Assembly: GCA_002329675.1 (NCBI GenBank) | Contig: DCUA01000166.1 | Coordinates: forward strand, 10,311-23,815 | From: Firmicutes bacterium UBA1426 | Lineage (GTDB): Bacteria; Bacillota; Clostridia; Peptostreptococcales; Anaerovoracaceae | Direction: 5' to 3' | DNA length: 13,505 nucleotides | In this document: piece after piece, positions 1 through 9,320 of the stretch | How positions within the stretch are numbered: position 1 is the first letter of the stretch | How the letters are laid out: every line of letters begins with the position of its first letter | Translations under genes and position numbers: made by a program | The notes under the pieces: generated by a model | Database searches by the model: none | What the model saw: only the letters and a program-made list of their open reading frames with translations | Told to the model about the DNA's origin: nothing

Positions 1-592
1 CCGTTTCGTTGACATGAGGCAGGGTATCGATGCCCCACCAGCTTTCATATTTATCCGGATAATCGGTAAATTGGAACCATTGAAAATATGGGGAATCCTT
101 GCTTTGATAGGCTCCTACCTCCGGATAGCGCCCGTACTTATTGAAATATATGCTATCACTGCCTGTATGGTTGAAAACCCCATCTAATATGATGCGGATC
201 CCCGCTTCTTTTGCCTTGCTGCAAAGCGCGCGAAAATCATCCTCTGTTCCAAGCAGTGGGTCGATCTTCTTGAAGTTTGCCGTGTCGTATCGATGGTTGG
301 AACAGGCCTCAAAAATCGGGTTCAGGTAGATCACCGTTACGCCCAGATCCTGCAGATAAGGCAGTTTCTCAATAATACCCTGAAGGTTTCCCCCGAAAAA
401 ATCGTTGTTCCTGATAATGCCCTTTTCATCGGGCAAATGGTTGGGTGTTCCGCCCCATTCATCCCGAAGAATATAGTCTTTATCCATCGGAGGCGGCACG
501 TAGCTTCTGCTTCTCGCAAACCGGTCAGGAAAGATCTGATACATGACGCCTTCGGTCATCCACTTGGGACATTGAAATGGTTTCTTTGACAT
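1..592 (-). CDS. GH13 alpha-amylase/alpha-glycosidase, N-terminal part (cut by window edge)
   Basis: Only the first 197 codons are visible; the gene continues past base 1. It begins directly with the catalytic barrel of glycoside hydrolase family 13: a YQIFPDRFA strand at residues 18-26, FFGGNLQGI near 65-73, SNHRYDTANF at 98-107, and conserved region I DGVFNHTG at 137-144 with its Asp and His. The catalytic Asp, Glu and Asp of regions II to IV lie outside the window. There is no signal peptide, so it should act in the cytoplasm on alpha-glucans, probably on the limit dextrins left by glycogen phosphorylase. The ATG at 592 lies 8 bases after the glgP stop, with a weak AGGTG-like site overlapping that stop, so it is very likely the last or near-last gene of the glycogen operon. 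The N-terminal CBM34-type domain of neopullulanases is absent. The exact specificity (amylase, neopullulanase or cyclomaltodextrinase) cannot be decided from this part. Confidence 0.88.
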   Translation of the reverse strand, partial: MSKKPFQCPKWMTEGVMYQIFPDRFARSRSYVPPPMDKDYILRDEWGGTPNHLPDEKGIIRNNDFFGGNLQGIIEKLPYLQDLGVTVIYLNPIFEACSNHRYDTANFKKIDPLLGTEDDFRALCSKAKEAGIRIILDGVFNHTGSDSIYFNKYGRYPEVGAYQSKDSPYFQWFQFTDYPDKYESWWGIDTLPHVNET

Positions 593-600
593 TGCCACAC

Positions 601-3045
601 CTACAGGGGTTTGATGTTCCAGATCCGTTCAGCATACTCCCCGACTGCCCTGTCTGCGGAAAAAATGCCTGCAGATGCTATGTTCATGAGGGACATACGG
701 TTCCAGCGGTCTCTGTCTGCATATGCTTTTGCAACATCCTGCTGTGCATTTTTATAAGATGCAAAGTCAGCAAGGGTGAAAAAAGGATCCGCCCCGCCGT
801 TATAGCCGGTGGTAAGGTAGTTGAGCAGCTCGCTGAAGTTCTCGTTGTTGATTTTTTCCGAGATACAGCCTATGACTTTATTGATGTCCGGGTTATTCTG
901 ATAGAGGCTCCATGGGCTGTAAGTCCCCGAATTGCGTAAGGCTTCCACCTCTTCGACCTTCATACCGAAGAGAAAGATGTTATCGTCTCCCACAGCCTGA
1001 TGTATCTCTACATTAGCACCGTCCAGGGTTCCCAGAGTAACGGCTCCGTTGATCATCAGCTTCATGTTACCGGTTCCCGAAGCTTCCTTACCTGCCAGAG
1101 AGATCTGTTCGGATACCTCTGCCGCAGGCATGATCATTTCCGACTGGCTGACTGAGTAGTTCTCTAAAAATACGATCTTCAAACGGTCTTTCATAACAGG
1201 ATCCTTGTTGATGGCCTCAGACAGGTGGTGAGCAAGGCGTATGACCTGTTTTGCAATATAATATCCTGCAGCTGCCTTCCCTGCGAAGAGAAAGGTTCTC
1301 GGTTGAAAGTCACCGTCAGGGTTCTCCCGGATCTCATTATAAAGGTGGATACTATGCAATAGGTTGAGTAATTGACGCTTATACTCGTGTATTCGCTTGA
1401 CCTGTACGTCAAAGATGGAATTTGGGTTAACGATAATATTATTATGTTCCTTGATGTATTTTGCCAGATTTTCCTTATTATAAAGCTTGATTTCTTCCAA
1501 TTTGTGAAGAACCAAAGAATCATCTCTGAACTGTTTCAGCTTCGCCAGTTCTTGCGCATCCTTACGATATCCCGGCCCGATGATCTCATCCAGCAAGGCG
1601 GATAAGCGGGGGTTCGCCTGACAGAGCCAGCGACGATAAGCAATACCGTTGGTCACGTTTGTAAATTTATTCGGATCCATCTGTGCAAAACCGCTGAATA
1701 ACTGATCCCGAATAATTCCACTGTGCAGAGAAGATACTCCATTGACCTTATGGGCCGCCGTCACGCAAAGATTCGCCATATGCAGCTTTTCATCACAGAT
1801 GATGGACATACGGTTTCTAAGGTCTTCATCCTGCGGGAAAGTGGCATTCAGCCTTTCATGAAGCCTTCGGTTTATCTCCCATACAATAGTATGCAACCTG
1901 GGCAGCAGTTTCGCAAAGAGGTCTTCCGGCCACACTTCCAGGGCTTCAGGCATGATGGTGTGATTGGTATAGGTAACAGAAGATGTCACGATTCTCCATG
2001 CTTCATCCCATGGATAACCGTACTCATCAATGAATATGCGCATTAACTCCGGTATAGCCATGGTGGGATGGGTGTCATTGATGTGGATCGCTACTTCTTC
2101 ACTGAAATTGTCCAAATCAGGAAATGTCTTCAGATGCTTATCCACAATGGTCTGCATTGAGGCGGAGATGAAGAAATACTGCTGCATGATGCGCAGGCTC
2201 TTGCCTTCTCTATGGGCGTCTTCCGGATAGAGTATTTTTGAAATAATTTCAGCCATGTGCTTCTGCTCCATAGACTGAAGGTATTTCCCCTGGGAGAAGA
2301 GCTCCATATCGATGTCTTCCGGAGAAGTGGATTGCCACAATCGCAGCGTATTTATAACAGGACTGTTGTAACCTGTGATCAGCATGTCCCGGGGAATAGC
2401 CAGTACTGTAGTATAATCCGTGTGGATCAGCTTCATTTCCCCGTTTGCGTTCCAGATTTCCTTTAGTTTTCCACCGAAATGAACCTCTTTGGTCTCTTCC
2501 TCTCTGGACCTGAGCCAAACCTCTCCCAGATCGAGCCAATCATCGGCAAGCTCTTTCTGCTGCCCATTTTCAATTTTTTGCTTGAATATACCGTATTCGT
2601 AGCAAATGGACATACCGTGTCCGGCCATACCCTTTGTAGCAATTGCATCAAGGTAACAGGAAGCAAGGCGTCCAAGACCTCCATTTCCCAAACCCGCATC
2701 CGGGTCCATGCGATAGAGGCAGGAAAGGCTCCCTCCAAGGGTTGAAATGGCTTTATCCAAAGCATCGCACAGACCAAGATTGAAAACGTTATTTCTCAAT
2801 GATGTTCCCGGAAGAAACTCCATAGACAGATAGTAGAGTTCTTTCTTCTGATGAGCGCTTCCTTCTACATAGGTTTGCAACTGCAGTTCGGACATGATGT
2901 CCCTTATCACAAGGCAAGTTGCTTTATAAAGTTCAGCTTTGTTTGCGGAATTCGGATCTCTGCCATACTGACGCAGTAGTTTCTTGCGAATGAGTTCTGT
3001 GAGTTCTTCGGGAGTGCATCTGGCATTCATACATAATGAGTTCAT
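601..3045 (-). CDS. glgP: Glycogen/starch alpha-glucan phosphorylase
   Basis: This 814-residue protein has the usual length of bacterial glycogen phosphorylases (GT35 family). It releases glucose-1-phosphate from non-reducing ends of glycogen in the cytoplasm using pyridoxal phosphate. The cofactor motif EASGTGNMK is intact, with the Schiff-base lysine at about residue 662, followed by NGAVTLGTLDGANVEI. The N-terminal substrate segment GNGGLGRLASCYLDA (about 120-135) is also typical. The ATG at 3045 is preceded by AAAGGA with a suitable spacer. A second ATG at 3049 is out of frame. The gene starts 11 bases after the glgA stop, so it is co-transcribed with the synthesis genes, as in other Bacillota glgBCDAP operons. 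No key residue appears missing. Some homologues prefer maltodextrin, so strict glycogen specificity is inferred from context. Confidence 0.96.
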   Translation of the reverse strand: MNSLCMNARCTPEELTELIRKKLLRQYGRDPNSANKAELYKATCLVIRDIMSELQLQTYVEGSAHQKKELYYLSMEFLPGTSLRNNVFNLGLCDALDKAISTLGGSLSCLYRMDPDAGLGNGGLGRLASCYLDAIATKGMAGHGMSICYEYGIFKQKIENGQQKELADDWLDLGEVWLRSREEETKEVHFGGKLKEIWNANGEMKLIHTDYTTVLAIPRDMLITGYNSPVINTLRLWQSTSPEDIDMELFSQGKYLQSMEQKHMAEIISKILYPEDAHREGKSLRIMQQYFFISASMQTIVDKHLKTFPDLDNFSEEVAIHINDTHPTMAIPELMRIFIDEYGYPWDEAWRIVTSSVTYTNHTIMPEALEVWPEDLFAKLLPRLHTIVWEINRRLHERLNATFPQDEDLRNRMSIICDEKLHMANLCVTAAHKVNGVSSLHSGIIRDQLFSGFAQMDPNKFTNVTNGIAYRRWLCQANPRLSALLDEIIGPGYRKDAQELAKLKQFRDDSLVLHKLEEIKLYNKENLAKYIKEHNNIIVNPNSIFDVQVKRIHEYKRQLLNLLHSIHLYNEIRENPDGDFQPRTFLFAGKAAAGYYIAKQVIRLAHHLSEAINKDPVMKDRLKIVFLENYSVSQSEMIMPAAEVSEQISLAGKEASGTGNMKLMINGAVTLGTLDGANVEIHQAVGDDNIFLFGMKVEEVEALRNSGTYSPWSLYQNNPDINKVIGCISEKINNENFSELLNYLTTGYNGGADPFFTLADFASYKNAQQDVAKAYADRDRWNRMSLMNIASAGIFSADRAVGEYAERIWNIKPL

Positions 3046-3056
3046 TCATTGTCCTT

Positions 3057-4478
3057 TCAAAGCAGGGATTTATATAGCTCCACGTATTCTATCGCAGATT
3101 TCTTCCATGAGCAATCTGTTTTAAAGGCATTTTGCACCAGTCTATGCCAGTGCTCCGGTTCCTGATACAGGCGCAGCGCTCTTTGTACGGCATCCAGCAT
3201 ATCGTGAGCGTTGATGGACTCAAAGCGAACACCGTTCCCCTTTCCCGTTTCCGGATCATAAGGAGTTATTGAATCCCTTAAACCGCCTGTAGCTCTTACA
3301 ATTGGAATGGTTCCATAACGCAAAGCAATCATTTGTGCTAACCCGCAGGGCTCACTGATAGATGGCATCAGAAAAAGATCTGCTCCTGCGTAAATACGAC
3401 TGGCTAACTCCGGTGAGAAAGCGGTGATCGCAGCCACCCTCCCTTTATATTGTGCGGACTTTTCTCTGAAAAACTGTTCAAATTTTTCATCCCCTGTTCC
3501 AAGCAGTACGAACTGGATCCCGCTGCTCATCATTTCATCAAAAACATGGGTAATGAGAGAAAGCCCCTTGTGTTCTACCAGACGGCCTATCATGCCGATG
3601 AGAGGCGCATCAACAGCTGTGTCCAACCCCACTTCTGCTTTTAATGCTTCTTTGTTCAATATTTTTTTATCGGCACTGTTCCTTGAATAATTGACAGAGA
3701 GAGCTTTGTCGCGATAAGGGTTGTACAATTTGTAGTCGATGCCGTTGATGATCCCGGAGAGCTTGTACCTGTTTTCATCAATGATCGAGTGAAGGCCATG
3801 GGCATAGAATGGATAGGTTATTTCCTCCGCATAAGAAGGACTGACTGTGGTTAACCTGTCGCATGTAACCACTGCACCTTTCATAAAGTTAACGTTACCA
3901 TCCATAAGCAGAATACTTTCATGCTCCCGGTCCAGCCCCAGCAGATCCTGAAGAATTTCCTTTCCAAAGACTCCCTGGTACTCAATGTTGTGTATCGTAA
4001 AGACGGTTCGCAGATCCCGGTACTGCTGCTCCTGTTGATAAATAGTCTTAAGAAAAACAGGAACCATAGCGCTTTGCCATTCACTGCAGTGAAGTATATC
4101 AGGCTCGAAATCTAAATATTGCAGAGCTTCCAGGGCCGCCTTACTAAAATAGGCAAACCGTTCTCCGTCATCGTAATATCCATAGTACCCATCCCGCAGA
4201 AAATACTGCTCGTTGTCAATGAAATAATAGATCACATCGTTGTATTCCATAGTGAACAGGCCACAGTAGCAGTTTCTCCAGCCTAAAGCAACCGGAAAAT
4301 CTTTTTGAAATACAAGTGATTCTCTATATTTCTCCTTGATGCGCTTATACAGGGGGAGCATTACTCTTGCGTCAACGCCCTGATCGGCCAATTCTCCCGG
4401 CAGAGAGCCAATAACATCCCCCAATCCCCCTGTCTTTGCAAATGGAACAGCTTCTGTGCTTATAAATAATATGTTCAA
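3057..4478 (-). CDS. glgA: Glycogen synthase (ADP-glucose type, GT5)
   Basis: This 473-residue protein is a bacterial glycogen synthase, which transfers glucose from ADP-glucose to the non-reducing end of an alpha-1,4-glucan in the cytoplasm. The ADP-glucose-binding motif KTGGLGDV is at residues 15-22, HNIEYQG at 163-169, the GRLVEHKG nucleotide loop at 298-305, and SEPCGL with the conserved glutamate at 375-380. Length and domain order (GT5 N-lobe, then a GT4-like C-lobe) fit the family. The start codon is TTG at 4478, preceded at 5 bases by a perfect AGGAGG. No ATG suits both the ribosome site and the conserved N-terminus MNILFISTEA. The glgD stop TAG overlaps this ribosome site, so translation of the two genes may be coupled. 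Confidence 0.96.
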   Translation of the reverse strand: MNILFISTEAVPFAKTGGLGDVIGSLPGELADQGVDARVMLPLYKRIKEKYRESLVFQKDFPVALGWRNCYCGLFTMEYNDVIYYFIDNEQYFLRDGYYGYYDDGERFAYFSKAALEALQYLDFEPDILHCSEWQSAMVPVFLKTIYQQEQQYRDLRTVFTIHNIEYQGVFGKEILQDLLGLDREHESILLMDGNVNFMKGAVVTCDRLTTVSPSYAEEITYPFYAHGLHSIIDENRYKLSGIINGIDYKLYNPYRDKALSVNYSRNSADKKILNKEALKAEVGLDTAVDAPLIGMIGRLVEHKGLSLITHVFDEMMSSGIQFVLLGTGDEKFEQFFREKSAQYKGRVAAITAFSPELASRIYAGADLFLMPSISEPCGLAQMIALRYGTIPIVRATGGLRDSITPYDPETGKGNGVRFESINAHDMLDAVQRALRLYQEPEHWHRLVQNAFKTDCSWKKSAIEYVELYKSLL

Positions 4479-4483
4479 ATTTC

Positions 4484-4489
4484 CCTCCT
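4484..4489 (-). promoter_or_regulatory. Ribosome binding site fixing the TTG start of glgA
   Basis: On the minus strand AGGAGG is followed by 5 bases and TTG. The first two bases of the glgD stop codon TAG lie at the 5' edge of this site. It decides in favour of the non-ATG start of glgA. Confidence 0.85.
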
Positions 4490-5612
4490 ATATTATGCTG
4501 GCCTTTTCCACCACTACCGGATAAGTCACATGACCGGATAACTGCCTGTTTTCCCTTACAATGACATCCTTATCCAGGATCACATGATTCAAATGTACAC
4601 CCCTCATTATCTCCGTGTTCTGCATGATAATGGAGTTTTTCACAACTGCATCCTTTCCGATGATGACATTGCGGGAAATGATGGAATTCTCCACTGTTCC
4701 TTCAATGCGGCACCCGTCGGATATGATGGAGTTCTTAACCTGGCATCCTGTAAAGTACCGGGCAGGCACGCTGTCCTTGCTTTTGGTATAGATGGGTTTT
4801 TGAAATGCTTTTTCTCTGAACACAGGATTCAGGAAATTCATATTTGCCTTCATATAACCCGCTACGCTGCTGACTTCCAGCAGATGTCCCTTGTATTCAT
4901 AACCCTGAATATTCAGATTGCCGGCTAACCGGTGTACAATATCTTCATTGAAATCATACTTGCCGTAAGCCATAGCATCTGCCACAAGACTCTCAAGCAG
5001 AGATTTGTTGATCACATAGACCCCTGTGCTCCAGCAGACATCCTGACAGCTCATGTCATCTTTGTTAATGCTCAGGTCGTAAAGTCTGTTTTCCTCATTG
5101 AAGCGCAGAATCGCCACTCCCATGGGAACAGTGGGATAACCGTTCAACTGCCTGGTGTAGACGGCGGTTATATCTGCATTGCTCTCTATATGCGTCTCAG
5201 CCAGATAGTTGAAATCCATGCTGTGAAGAATGCTGGTCTCCACCAGAATGACCGTGTCTGCCAAAGAACGCCGGAATGAATGCATGTTGTTCGAAAGGGC
5301 CTCAATGCTTCCCCGGTACAGTCCGTTCCGACCGCTTTCAGATTTCCCATAAGGAGTCAGGACTCTGAGCCCTCCTCTTTTCCTCATCAGATCCCATTCT
5401 TTTCCCGATCCCAGATGGTCCATCAGTGAATGGTAGTTTTCCCTCGCTATTACAGCGACATCGTAGATTCCATCATTTACAAAGTTAGATAGGGGAAAAT
5501 CGATGATACGGAATTTACCTGCCATTGGAAGAGAACCTATCGTCCGCATTCTGGTAAGTTCACGAAGATTCTCTCTCTCCGAATAGGAGAAAATAATACC
5601 TAATATGCTCAT
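4488..5612 (-). CDS. glgD: GlgD subunit of glucose-1-phosphate adenylyltransferase (probably non-catalytic)
   Basis: This 374-residue paralogue of GlgC has the nucleotidyltransferase fold ([12 protein letters not shown] at about 32-43) and a C-terminal left-handed beta-helix rich in NSII-type hexapeptide turns (about 290-350). The GGQGSRL nucleotide-binding loop of GlgC is replaced by an unrelated [10 protein letters not shown] segment. The GDHIYKM motif holding the catalytic Asp reads TSILHSM, with Ser at about 127 in the Asp position. This is the usual state of Bacillota GlgD, which forms a hetero-oligomer with GlgC and modulates its activity. The ATG at 5612 overlaps the glgC stop (ATGA), and GAGGAGG lies 7 bases upstream, so the two subunits are translationally coupled. 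It is not a pseudogene: the frame is intact and the fold motifs are kept. Confidence 0.93.
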   Translation of the reverse strand: MSILGIIFSYSERENLRELTRMRTIGSLPMAGKFRIIDFPLSNFVNDGIYDVAVIARENYHSLMDHLGSGKEWDLMRKRGGLRVLTPYGKSESGRNGLYRGSIEALSNNMHSFRRSLADTVILVETSILHSMDFNYLAETHIESNADITAVYTRQLNGYPTVPMGVAILRFNEENRLYDLSINKDDMSCQDVCWSTGVYVINKSLLESLVADAMAYGKYDFNEDIVHRLAGNLNIQGYEYKGHLLEVSSVAGYMKANMNFLNPVFREKAFQKPIYTKSKDSVPARYFTGCQVKNSIISDGCRIEGTVENSIISRNVIIGKDAVVKNSIIMQNTEIMRGVHLNHVILDKDVIVRENRQLSGHVTYPVVVEKASII

Positions 5613-6838
5613 CTTCCCGCCTCCTCACCAAAGATATCCTCCCCGACGGAAACGCCCGCCGGCACGGTCACGCCCTCTCCTACTTTTACGAATTCACCTA
5701 CAACGGTTATTTCATCATGGACCTTCCCGCTCATATCTCCTTCAGAAGCTCCTATTTTAGCTGATCTTCCTATTTCTGCACTGGGTGCAACTATGGTATA
5801 ACCAATACATGCACCTTCCTCAACTACCACTTTGTGCATGAGTATGGAGTTGGATACTCTAGCCCCCTTTTCCACCGTGACGCCCGGAAAGAGAATGCTG
5901 TTTTCAATGGTACCTTCAATCTTGCAGCCGTCTGCGATGCTGGAGTTTGAAATAGATGCGTTTTCTCCTATATATTGAGGTGGCATATTTGAGCTTCTTG
6001 AATAGATACGCCAGGGGGGATCGTTCAGCTCAAGTGGCACATTGGGATCCAGTGTGTCCATATTGGCTTCCCAAAGAGACTGGATCGTTCCCACATCCTT
6101 CCAATAACCCTTAAATTCGTAGGCAAATAGATTTTCACCAGAGTGAAGCATACCCGGTATCACATTTTTTCCGAAATCGTTATCAGATGTCTCATCTTCC
6201 TCATCTTTATTTAAGTATTCTCTCAGCTTCTGCCAGTTGAAAATATAGACTCCCATGGAAGCCAGGTTGCTTTTCGGCTCCTTGGGTTTTTCTTCAAACT
6301 GGAGGATCCTACCGTCACTCGCGGCAGTCATTACACCAAATCTGCCTGCTTCTTCCCAGGGTACCTGAATAACGGCAATGGTACAGTCGGCGTTTTTCTC
6401 TTTATGGTAATCCAGCATCAGATCGTAGTTCATCTTATAAATATGATCACCGGAAAGGATCAGCACATACTCGGGGTCATACAGGTCAATAAAATTCATG
6501 TTCTGATAGATGGCATTGGCTGTACCCTTATACCATTCTCCGCCTTTTCCATCCATATACGGAGGAAGAATAAAGACACCCCCATAGAGCCGGTCCAGAT
6601 CCCAGGGCTGTCCGCTTCCGATGTAAGCATTCAGCTCAAGTGGCCGGTATTGCGTCAGGACTCCGATGGTATCGATCCCGGAGTTGATGCAGTTTGAAAG
6701 AGGGAAATCGATGATCCTGTATTTGCCTCCGAAGGGTACTGCGGGTTTGGCAACATCTTTTGTAAGAATGCCCAGGCGGCTTCCCTGCCCTCCTGCCAGG
6801 AGCATGGCCACCATTTCGGTTTTTTGTCCGTATGACAT
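5609..6838 (-). CDS. glgC: Glucose-1-phosphate adenylyltransferase, catalytic subunit
   Basis: GlgC makes ADP-glucose and pyrophosphate from ATP and glucose-1-phosphate, the committed step of bacterial glycogen synthesis. The 409-residue protein has the complete nucleotide loop [10 protein letters not shown] (14-23), [13 protein letters not shown] (38-49 region), the catalytic Asp in SGDHIYKM (Asp131), FEEKP (181-185) and a C-terminal beta-helix from about 290. I chose the ATG at 6838 because the near-perfect anti-SD match GGAGGTGAT lies at proper distance. The in-frame TTG at 6844 would leave only 3 bases after GGAGG. The glgB stop TGA lies inside that ribosome site, and the glgC stop overlaps the glgD start. 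Allosteric control by sugar phosphates is known for the family, but effectors cannot be read from the sequence. Confidence 0.96.
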   Translation of the reverse strand: MSYGQKTEMVAMLLAGGQGSRLGILTKDVAKPAVPFGGKYRIIDFPLSNCINSGIDTIGVLTQYRPLELNAYIGSGQPWDLDRLYGGVFILPPYMDGKGGEWYKGTANAIYQNMNFIDLYDPEYVLILSGDHIYKMNYDLMLDYHKEKNADCTIAVIQVPWEEAGRFGVMTAASDGRILQFEEKPKEPKSNLASMGVYIFNWQKLREYLNKDEEDETSDNDFGKNVIPGMLHSGENLFAYEFKGYWKDVGTIQSLWEANMDTLDPNVPLELNDPPWRIYSRSSNMPPQYIGENASISNSSIADGCKIEGTIENSILFPGVTVEKGARVSNSILMHKVVVEEGACIGYTIVAPSAEIGRSAKIGASEGDMSGKVHDEITVVGEFVKVGEGVTVPAGVSVGEDIFGEEAGR

Positions 6839-6844
6839 ACTCAA

Positions 6845-6852
6845 TCACCTCC
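6845..6852 (-). promoter_or_regulatory. Ribosome binding site deciding the glgC start
   Basis: The minus strand reads GGAGGTGA, nearly the full complement of the 16S rRNA tail. Its last three bases are the glgB stop codon. Spacing favours ATG at 6838 over TTG at 6844, and the overlap suggests coupling between glgB and glgC. Confidence 0.8.
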
Positions 6853-8722
6853 GCTGATAATACAATGTGGATAAGGGTGGCAGATCCAATGAAACAGTGT
6901 ACTGTTGGAACATCGGATCTTCTTCTGCTTTCAGTACTTCTTTGGTTCCCTGGCCTGTTCCTCCATATTTTTTATGATTGGAATCCAGAAGGAGAACGTA
7001 TTCATCAGGTCCTTCCGCCGGCAAACGGTAGTCTGTCCGAAATACCGGAGCAAAATTGCAGACGACCATCAGTTCTTGTCCTTTTAATCCTATTCTGGAA
7101 AAAGCAATAATATTCATTGCAGAGTCATCAGAAACATGCCAGCGAAACCCTTTCCAATCTCTTTCCAGTTCCCATAACGGCTCCCGATCCAGGTAAAGGT
7201 GGTTCAGGTCTGCAACGTAATCCTTCATCCTCTTGTGAAGATCATAATCCAGAAGAAGCCAATCCAGCTCCTTTGCATGGTCCCATTCGGAGAACTGGCC
7301 GAATTCTCCACCCATGAACAGCAGTTTTTTGCCCGGATGAGCCATCATATATCCGTAATAGGCCCTGAGCCCCGCAAATTTCTCCTCGTACTTACCGGGC
7401 ATTTTATTCAGAAGAGAACCCTTGCCATGCACTACCTCGTCATGAGACAGGGGCAGGATATAGTTTTCGGAGAAGGCATATGTGAGAGGGAATGTGAGGG
7501 CCTGATGTCTTCCCTTACGAAATAGAGGATCTGTTCTCATGTAATCCAGGCTGTCGTTCATCCAGCCCATGTTCCATTTGAAGTTGAATCCCAGACCACC
7601 AGCGTCTACCGGTGATGTGACCAGCGGCCACGCCGTGGATTCCTCTGCGATCATCAGGACGTTCGGGTAGCTGCTAAATACTGCTTTATTGAGATCCTTC
7701 AGGAAGGATACGGCCTCGAGGTTTTCTCTCCCACCATAGCAATTGGGCCGCCATTGTCCCTCTTTTCTGCCGTAGTCCAGATAAAGCATTGAGGCAACGG
7801 CATCTACACGAAGTCCATCTACGTGATAGTTGTCGAACCAAAACATAGCATTGGAAATAAGGAAGCTGCGCACCTCGTTTTTACCCCAGTCAAAGATCAT
7901 TGTACCCCATTCTTCATGGCTGTTCTTCAGCGGATCTTCGTATTCATAACAGGGCGTTCCGTCAAAGAGAAAGAGCCCGTCCCGGTCTTTTGGAAAATGA
8001 CCGGGGACCCAATCCAATATAATACCGAGACCAGCTTTATGGCATGCGTCTACAAAGGCCATAAAATCTTTCGGAGTACCGTATCTTGAGGTAGGCGCAT
8101 AGTATCCCAGTACCTGATAACCCCAGGATGCGTCTAAAGGGTATTCGCTGATGGGCATAAGTTCCAGATGGGTATATCCCATTTCCAGGGCATAGGGGAT
8201 CAGTTCATCCGCTATTTTCCCGTAGTCAAAGAATTGTCCGTCTTTATACTTTCTCCAGGATCCCAGGTGTACCTCATAGATGTTCACTGGTTTTCCATAA
8301 GGCGGTGATTCTGAACGCTGCTTCATCCATCCGTCATCCTGCCATCGGTAGCCGGAGATATCATAAGCCCTTGAAGCAGTGGCCGGGCGGGTCTCCATAT
8401 GAAAACCGTAGGGGTCTGCTTTGGAATGTAAATTTCCATCCTGATCCTCTACGGTGTATTTATATAGATCATATTGCCTGACATCCGGGTAAAACAGCTC
8501 CCAGAGACCCTGTTGCGTAATTTTCTTCATGGGGGCAGACATGGGGTCCCAATCATTGAATTCGCCCGTCAAATAGACGTTTTTTGCCCTTGGTGCCCAC
8601 AAACGGAATACATAGCCATCCCGTTTACCTTTCCGACATGGGTGTGCACCTAAAAATTCATAGGCTCTTGTTGCTGTCCCTTGATGGAACAGGTAAATCG
8701 GGAGATCCAACTGTTTGCCCAT
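6845..8722 (-). CDS. glgB: 1,4-alpha-glucan branching enzyme (GH13)
   Basis: GlgB cuts alpha-1,4 chains and re-attaches them by alpha-1,6 links, making glycogen branches. With the ATG at 8722 the protein has 625 residues, a normal length for the family. An N-terminal CBM48-like domain (GYVFRLWAPRAKNVYLTGEF, about 36-55) precedes the GH13 barrel. The barrel shows region I DWVPGHF (237-243), the nucleophile Asp307 in GLRVDAV, the acid/base Glu360 in AEEST and Asp428 in LSHDEV. An in-frame GTG at 8761 would add 13 residues and overlap the upstream gene by 22 bases, but it has no ribosome site. The ATG has only a weak purine-rich site (GATGGGG) and fits the conserved LYLFHQGT-type N-terminus better. 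The exact start remains uncertain. Confidence 0.95.
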   Translation of the reverse strand: MGKQLDLPIYLFHQGTATRAYEFLGAHPCRKGKRDGYVFRLWAPRAKNVYLTGEFNDWDPMSAPMKKITQQGLWELFYPDVRQYDLYKYTVEDQDGNLHSKADPYGFHMETRPATASRAYDISGYRWQDDGWMKQRSESPPYGKPVNIYEVHLGSWRKYKDGQFFDYGKIADELIPYALEMGYTHLELMPISEYPLDASWGYQVLGYYAPTSRYGTPKDFMAFVDACHKAGLGIILDWVPGHFPKDRDGLFLFDGTPCYEYEDPLKNSHEEWGTMIFDWGKNEVRSFLISNAMFWFDNYHVDGLRVDAVASMLYLDYGRKEGQWRPNCYGGRENLEAVSFLKDLNKAVFSSYPNVLMIAEESTAWPLVTSPVDAGGLGFNFKWNMGWMNDSLDYMRTDPLFRKGRHQALTFPLTYAFSENYILPLSHDEVVHGKGSLLNKMPGKYEEKFAGLRAYYGYMMAHPGKKLLFMGGEFGQFSEWDHAKELDWLLLDYDLHKRMKDYVADLNHLYLDREPLWELERDWKGFRWHVSDDSAMNIIAFSRIGLKGQELMVVCNFAPVFRTDYRLPAEGPDEYVLLLDSNHKKYGGTGQGTKEVLKAEEDPMFQQYTVSLDLPPLSTLYYQRR

Positions 8723-8739
8723 TCCAACCCCATCTCTCT

Positions 8740-9285
8740 CTACTCTGTGATCCGCCTGCACTTTTCATAGTATTCTGCTCTGAGCATAGACATTAAGTGA
8801 AGATCCACATATCGTCCATTCTTCTTACCCGAGTTACGCATAACACCTTCATATTGGAAACCGAGCTTTTTGTATAGCTCCGCTGCTCTGTGGTTATGGG
8901 GCAGATGATCCAGACTCACTCTCTCCGTATGAAGATGAATGTAACAGTATTCCAGGATCAGTCGCATGGCTTCTTCACCAAGGCCCTTTCCCAGATACTC
9001 TTCTTCACCGATGTAGATCCTGGTGATATCCAGAGAATCCGCCTGGGGATCGATCTTGCTTATATAGATCCTTCCGATCGGCCTGTCTTCATCCCGATAC
9101 AGGATCGTAAACTGAAGCTTGTCCGGCTCAAGCGTGCGGATGACAAACTCTTTTACGATTTCTTCGTAATTCCGTTCACTGGACATGGTGAAACTTTCCT
9201 GTATATAGGACTTCTGCTCCCATTCGGCAAAGTAAACGCAGTCAGAAAACACAGTTTCCCGTATGATAAGGTTCGTAGATTCCAT
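8740..9285 (-). CDS. GNAT family N-acetyltransferase (RimJ/RimL-like)
   Basis: This 181-residue protein is a GNAT acetyltransferase, an enzyme that moves an acetyl group from acetyl-CoA to an amine. The pyrophosphate-binding loop reads YLGKGLGEEA (about 97-106), and motif B is NHRAAELYKKLGF (131-143) followed by YEGVMR. These resemble the RimJ/RimL ribosomal-protein acetyltransferase branch, but the acceptor cannot be predicted. I chose ATG 9285 (GGGGG five bases upstream) over the in-frame GTG 9291, which has no suitable site. It is the first gene after the likely operon promoter, and its stop lies 17 bases before the glgB ATG, so it should be co-transcribed with the glycogen genes. A link to glycogen, such as acetylation of a Glg enzyme, is possible but unproven; it may be only a passenger. 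Confidence 0.88.
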   Translation of the reverse strand: MESTNLIIRETVFSDCVYFAEWEQKSYIQESFTMSSERNYEEIVKEFVIRTLEPDKLQFTILYRDEDRPIGRIYISKIDPQADSLDITRIYIGEEEYLGKGLGEEAMRLILEYCYIHLHTERVSLDHLPHNHRAAELYKKLGFQYEGVMRNSGKKNGRYVDLHLMSMLRAEYYEKCRRITE

Positions 9286-9320
9286 AAGCACCCCCGGCTA
9301 TTCAGGAAAGATTTGACTTG

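Noticed and set aside
577..939. A 120-codon plus-strand frame opposite the end of glgP
   Set aside because: It overlaps a full-length, motif-complete glgP and has no recognisable protein features.
4488..5612. glgD as a decayed copy of glgC
   Set aside because: The frame is intact, the ribosome site is strong, and loss of the active-site motifs is the normal state of the GlgD family.
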